IMG/VR virus record: IMGVR_UViG_3300042691_006466
Span: 1-59,870 of that record
Strand: one strand, 5' to 3'
Length of the DNA stretch: 59,870 nt
From: a virus
Shown piece after piece: positions 56,711-59,870 of this stretch. Below the pieces are notes generated by a model. It ran no database searches and had not been told where the DNA came from. It saw only the letters and a program-made list of their open reading frames with translations. The number at the start of each line of letters is the position of its first letter. Position 1 is the stretch's first letter. The position numbers and the translations under genes were made by a program.

Positions 56711-57282
56711 TTTTAGTTTCTTTAAAAGAAGCCAAAGAAGCGGGTTTTACCAGATACTTCACTGGGGAGTCCTGCGGTCATGGTCACGTCTCTGAGAGGC
56801 TTGTAAGCAATCGGTCGTGCGTTGAGTGTTCGCAAATTAAGATTGCCAAATATCGCATTGAAAACCGCGATGTTCTTTTGGAGAAAAAAAATATTGCCCA
56901 AAAGCTGTACGCCAAGAAAAATCCAGAAAAAATAGTGGCCACTCGAAAAGCCACAATGGCCAAACACCGCGAAGCGCGAAATGCTGAGAAAGCCGCGTGG
57001 GCTCGTAAAAACGCAGGGCGGGTGCTGGCGTGGACCAGACAAAGGCAGTTGGCTAGGATTCAACGAACACCTGCTTGGCTGACAGATGATGATTGCTGGA
57101 TGATTGAGCAGGCGTATGAGTTGGCACAACTCAGAACACGGTTGTTTGGGTTTCCTTGGCACGTAGATCACAAGCTCCCCTTAAGAGGGAAAAAAGTTTC
57201 AGGTCTTCACGTGCCGACAAACTTGCAAGTTATACCCGGTTCGGAAAACTCCCGCAAAGGCAACCGGATGGAGGTTGCATAA
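56707..57282 (+). CDS. HNH endonuclease inserted among adaptor genes
   Basis: 191 residues. N-terminal GESCGHGHVSERLVSNRSCV zinc-like part (C/H pattern), a Lys/Arg-rich helix, then WHVDHKLPLRGKKVSGLHVP, TNLQVIPGSENSRKGN: the common phage HNH form. Its start overlaps the adaptor stop (ATGA) and its stop overlaps the next start (TAATG), so it lies seamlessly between two structural genes. Likely a homing gene. Confidence 0.85.
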   Translation: MILVSLKEAKEAGFTRYFTGESCGHGHVSERLVSNRSCVECSQIKIAKYRIENRDVLLEKKNIAQKLYAKKNPEKIVATRKATMAKHREARNAEKAAWARKNAGRVLAWTRQRQLARIQRTPAWLTDDDCWMIEQAYELAQLRTRLFGFPWHVDHKLPLRGKKVSGLHVPTNLQVIPGSENSRKGNRMEVA

Positions 57283-57671
57283 TGTCTAATAGGTTTGCCA
57301 GCGGACCTAAAGCGATTGCCATGTGCGACCGCTGTGGTCAGCAATACAAACTCAAACAGCTCAGAACAGAAATCATCAAGCAGCGCAAGTATGAGTTGCT
57401 GGTGTGCCCGGAGTGCTGGGACCCAGATCAGCCGCAGTTGATGCTTGGAACATTCCCCGTGGATGACCCGCAAGCGCTCAGGAACCCACGTAGGGACACC
57501 ACCTACATAACATCTGGTTTAAACGATGATGGGAACCTGTCCGGCGGATCGCGGGACATTCAGTGGGGCTGGAACCCGGTGGGTGGGTCAAGATCGTTTG
57601 ATACGCTTCTTACACCCAACACATTGGCGTTGACTGTGCTGATCGGCACGGTGACAATATCGGTATCTTAA
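57282..57671 (+). CDS. Zinc-ribbon virion-region protein
   Basis: 129 residues from the ATG at 57282. MCDRCGQQYKLKQLRTE and LLVCPECWDPDQPQ provide two CxxC pairs for one zinc, in the form often found in phage head-tail proteins. The rest is beta-rich, ending TVLIGTVTISVS. Its place among the adaptor genes suggests a head completion role. Unproven. Confidence 0.7.
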   Translation: MSNRFASGPKAIAMCDRCGQQYKLKQLRTEIIKQRKYELLVCPECWDPDQPQLMLGTFPVDDPQALRNPRRDTTYITSGLNDDGNLSGGSRDIQWGWNPVGGSRSFDTLLTPNTLALTVLIGTVTISVS

Positions 57672-57682
57672 AGGAGTCTGAC

Positions 57683-57850
57683 ATGGACGCGAAAAAAGCA
57701 GTTCGTAAACACGAAGCAAACATGCACCCCGGTGCAAAACCGACCAAGCTTGCCAAGGGCGGCAAGACAAACTTGCAGATGAAAGAATACGGGCGCGGCA
57801 TGGCCAAGGTCATGAACCAGCGCGTATCGTCTGCACCCAAGGGGAAATGA
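57683..57850 (+). CDS. 55-residue KGG-type protein
   Basis: MDAKKAVRKHEANMHPGAKP, TKLAKGGKTNLQMKEYGRGM, ending RVSSAPKGK. Basic; same type as other small KGG proteins of this genome. Strong AAGGAG site upstream. It stops 2 bp before the next gene. Function unknown. Confidence 0.72.
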   Translation: MDAKKAVRKHEANMHPGAKPTKLAKGGKTNLQMKEYGRGMAKVMNQRVSSAPKGK

Positions 57851-57851
57851 C

Positions 57852-58124
57852 ATGGCTAAATTCAGTCAAAAGATGATGGGCAAAGAAGTTGGTCAAGCCA
57901 GCGTCTATGCCAAGCCCCACACGATGGATGGCAAGGCTGGTACAGGCATGAAGGTCATGCAAGACCCCAACACCTTGGCCGCAAACAAGATGACTCGTTA
58001 CACTGCCACGCCCCGCGTGAGCACCAACGATCCCGGCGCAGACAACGTCAAGACCACTGGCATTAAAATCCGTGGTACTGGTTGCGCCACTAAGGGCACC
58101 ATGGCCCGAGGTCCAATGGCATAA
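57852..58124 (+). CDS. 90-residue basic virion-region protein
   Basis: MAKFSQKMMGKEVGQASVYA, GTGMKVMQDPNTLAANKMTR, then GIKIRGTGCATKGTMARGP. The ending ATKGTMARG resembles the paralogous tails at 55251 and 55500. Likely a minor virion component; function unknown. Confidence 0.68.
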   Translation: MAKFSQKMMGKEVGQASVYAKPHTMDGKAGTGMKVMQDPNTLAANKMTRYTATPRVSTNDPGADNVKTTGIKIRGTGCATKGTMARGPMA

Positions 58125-58127
58125 AAC

Positions 58128-58781
58128 ATGAACTACACCGAGTTGAAGACCAACATTGCTGACATCTGTGAAAACGAGTTCACAGCGGATCAGTACGCCA
58201 TGTTTACACAGCAGGCGGAACAGAAAATCTACAACACGGTGCAGTTGGCCAACTTGCGCAAGAACGTCACTGGTACGTTGACTGCAAGCAACAAGTACTT
58301 GGCCTGCCCTTTAGACTTCTTGTCGGTGTACTCGTTGGCCATTTACCCGGCAGCAGGCGGAAACTATGAGTTCTTGCTGGACAAGGATGTGAACTTCATC
58401 CGTCAGGCGTATCCCAATCCAGCCACCACTGGAAAGCCCAAGCATTACGCCATCTTCGGCCCTCAGTCAAATGATGTAAACGAGTTGACGTTCATCTTGG
58501 GTCCCACTCCAGATGCAACATACAACGCAGAGCTGCATTACTACTATTATCCAGAGTCCATTGTGACTGCCGGGGAAACGTGGTTGGGTGAAAACTTTGA
58601 TTCTGCACTGCTTAACGGCGCTCTGGTTGAGGCTATTCGCTTCATGAAGGGCGAGGCCGACATGGTGAAGTTGTACCAAGATATGTACATGCAGGCAATT
58701 GCTCTGCTCAAGAACTTGGGTGACGGCAAACAACGCACCGACACATACCGTGACGGTCAGACAAGGATTAAAGTGTCATGA
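58128..58781 (+). CDS. Second tail adaptor-like protein
   Basis: 217 residues. YTELKTNIADICENEFTADQ then FTQQAEQKIYNTVQLANLRK, GTLTASNKYLACPLDFLSV, and LLNGALVEAIRFMKGEADMV: helices and beta strands in the order of the podoviral adaptor/gatekeeper family, and a similar plan to 56012-56710. The two may stack as successive rings under the portal. Stop overlaps the next start. Confidence 0.65.
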   Translation: MNYTELKTNIADICENEFTADQYAMFTQQAEQKIYNTVQLANLRKNVTGTLTASNKYLACPLDFLSVYSLAIYPAAGGNYEFLLDKDVNFIRQAYPNPATTGKPKHYAIFGPQSNDVNELTFILGPTPDATYNAELHYYYYPESIVTAGETWLGENFDSALLNGALVEAIRFMKGEADMVKLYQDMYMQAIALLKNLGDGKQRTDTYRDGQTRIKVS

Positions 58782-59224
58782 CAATCGCGCAAACCGCAAC
58801 CACATCGTTCAAGGTAGAGCTGCCGCAAGGCATCCACAACTTTGGACCCACATCGCCCGATACGTTCAAGATCGCGCTGTACACCGCTGCCGCCAATCTG
58901 GACGGCTCTACTGCTGTTTACACAACGTCTGGTGAAGTTGTTGGTACGGGGTACGTGGCGGGCGGTAACACGCTGGTCATCACAACCACACCTGTGGCTG
59001 CAAACAACAGCGCCAACGTGCCGACTGCTTACTTCAGCTTCGCCAACTCCTCATGGACAAGCGCAACCTTCACTGCTCGTGGCGCTCTGATCTACAACTC
59101 AACCGAGGGCAACAAGTCCGTGGCTGTGTTGGACTTTGGTGCAGACAAGACCGTGAGCAACGACACCTTCCAAATCATTTTCCCAACTGCCGATGCCAAC
59201 AGTGCCATCGTTCGCATCTCGTAA
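58778..59224 (+). CDS. Beta-rich tail protein
   Basis: 148 residues: FKVELPQGIHNFGPTSPDTF, KIALYTAAANLDGSTAVYTT, then ARGALIYNSTEGNKSVAVLD and FQIIFPTADANSAIVRIS. Typical beta-sandwich tail or fibre-base protein of aquatic phages. No enzymatic residues. Confidence 0.68.
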   Translation: MTIAQTATTSFKVELPQGIHNFGPTSPDTFKIALYTAAANLDGSTAVYTTSGEVVGTGYVAGGNTLVITTTPVAANNSANVPTAYFSFANSSWTSATFTARGALIYNSTEGNKSVAVLDFGADKTVSNDTFQIIFPTADANSAIVRIS

Positions 59225-59233
59225 GGACATATC

Positions 59234-59812
59234 ATGGAACACAGCAAGGCCTCGGACAGCGTTACAGCAGGCATGATCACAAACCGTGTAGGCGGTGAAC
59301 GTGTTGGCGCTGGCGGTGTGTTCACCGTCACTTGCGTTGGTGCGGACGGCAAAGAGAAGTGGTCTGACACCTTCCACAACCTCGTGGTCAACCAAGGCTT
59401 GCAGGACATGAACAGCAAGTACTTTGCGGCCACTGGCTACACATCTGCTTGGTACTTGGGTCTGGTCCAAGGCCCCGGCTCCGGTACAACCTTTGCCGCT
59501 GGCGATACATTGGCTACGCACGCAGGCTGGACTGAGTTGGTGCCCGGTACGGCTTACACCGGCAACCGCAAGGCGGTAACATTTGGAACCGCCACCACGG
59601 CTGACCCATCGGTAATCTCCAACTCCGCATCGCCCTCTTCGTTTGCCATGCTGGTAAACGGCACGGTGGTGGCTGGCGCATTGCTGTCCAGCGTGGATAC
59701 GGGTACATCCGGCATCTTGTTTTCGGCTGGCGACTTTACTGGCGGCGACAAGACTGTGGACAACGGCGACACGCTGAACGTCACTTACAGCTTCTCGCTC
59801 GACGCAGCCTAA
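59234..59812 (+). CDS. Beta-rich tail protein
   Basis: 192 residues. VGAGGVFTVTCVGADGKEKW, SDTFHNLVVNQGLQDMNSKY, YLGLVQGPGSGTTFAAGDTL, with a C-terminal strand-rich part. The NLVVNQGLQ element occurs often in phage tail proteins of unknown role. Part of the tail operon that runs off the window. Confidence 0.7.
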   Translation: MEHSKASDSVTAGMITNRVGGERVGAGGVFTVTCVGADGKEKWSDTFHNLVVNQGLQDMNSKYFAATGYTSAWYLGLVQGPGSGTTFAAGDTLATHAGWTELVPGTAYTGNRKAVTFGTATTADPSVISNSASPSSFAMLVNGTVVAGALLSSVDTGTSGILFSAGDFTGGDKTVDNGDTLNVTYSFSLDAA

Positions 59813-59823
59813 CGGGATGTGCG

Positions 59824-59870
59824 GTGTTTGGTGATGTCACTTTTGCCCAAGCACCCTTCGCCTCTTTAGG
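59824..59870 (+). CDS. Tail protein, N-terminal fragment
   Basis: GTG start at 59824, then FGDVTFAQAPFASLG, an N-terminus I recognise from tail-region proteins of aquatic phages (usually followed by GG and repeats). Open to the window end. The gene's end is not the fragment at 3-179 by any evidence I can see. Confidence 0.5.
   Translation, partial: MFGDVTFAQAPFASL

Noticed and set aside
1-59870. Integrase, repressor or attachment site for lysogeny
   Set aside because: No tyrosine or serine recombinase, no CI-like repressor with dimerisation domain. The 27-bp repeat is not next to an integrase.
1-59870. Phage DNA or RNA polymerase
   Set aside because: None of the large frames carries polymerase A/B/C motifs; the giant frames are virion proteins.

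Overview
The window is most of a tailed double-stranded DNA bacteriophage genome (Caudoviricetes). It is probably a short-tailed, podovirus-like phage: I see terminase, portal, a GroES-like protein, scaffold, capsid, two adaptor-like tail proteins and four very large internal virion proteins, but no tape measure, tail tube or sheath. There is no integrase, classical repressor, DNA polymerase or RNA polymerase, so it looks lytic and dependent on host polymerases. Codon use, the LamG/SPRY fibre, the many small KGG-type virion proteins and a GTA-type holin resemble phages known mainly from aquatic metagenomes; a freshwater proteobacterial host is my inference. Both window ends cut tail genes of the same region, so the sequence is probably a circular or circularly permuted genome opened in its tail module with a little missing.

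Layout. (1) 1-22.4 kb, all rightward: tail fibre genes, a lysis cassette (small membrane protein, membrane-anchored beta protein, GH108 muramidase, 3-TM holin), a nozzle-like protein and four large internal proteins ending in a 2232-residue polyvalent protein. (2) 22.5-28.1 kb, leftward recombination operon: RAMP-like protein, Fe-S PD-(D/E)XK nuclease, ERF annealing protein, SSB, HNH nuclease. (3) 28.06-28.80 kb: a leader or control region with six structured repeats, a leftward promoter and a 12-bp inverted-repeat operator. (4) 28.8-30.6 kb: VRR-NUC nuclease, about 800 nt of non-coding DNA full of perfect stems (probably one large or several structured RNAs, starting with a tRNA-like element), then an HNH gene. 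(5) 30.6-33.5 kb: leftward operon of tiny overlapping genes. (6) 33.5-38.6 kb, rightward: ParB-like protein, SF2 helicase, HNH intruder, Toprim primase, winged-helix protein. (7) 38.6-42.9 kb: leftward array of tiny accessory genes. (8) 43.2-59.9 kb, rightward: packaging, head, small virion proteins and tail adaptors, leading back into the fibre region.

How it works together. Helicase, primase, SSB, ERF and nucleases give recombination-dependent replication using the host polymerase. TerS/TerL package DNA through the portal into a capsid built on the scaffold. The large internal proteins, including a DdrB/ParB-like domain and an HExxH motif, are probably ejected with the DNA. Five HNH genes sit at gene junctions; two carry copies of the neighbouring gene's edge.

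Most unusual items: the six-unit hairpin array in the leader of the RAMP-like gene, whose stems are kept by compensatory changes and whose G:U pairs fit only the leftward transcript; the large structured RNA region; and a 27-bp near-identical repeat flanking the whole 21.6-kb replication/accessory block. All functional calls come from reading the sequence; no database search was run.
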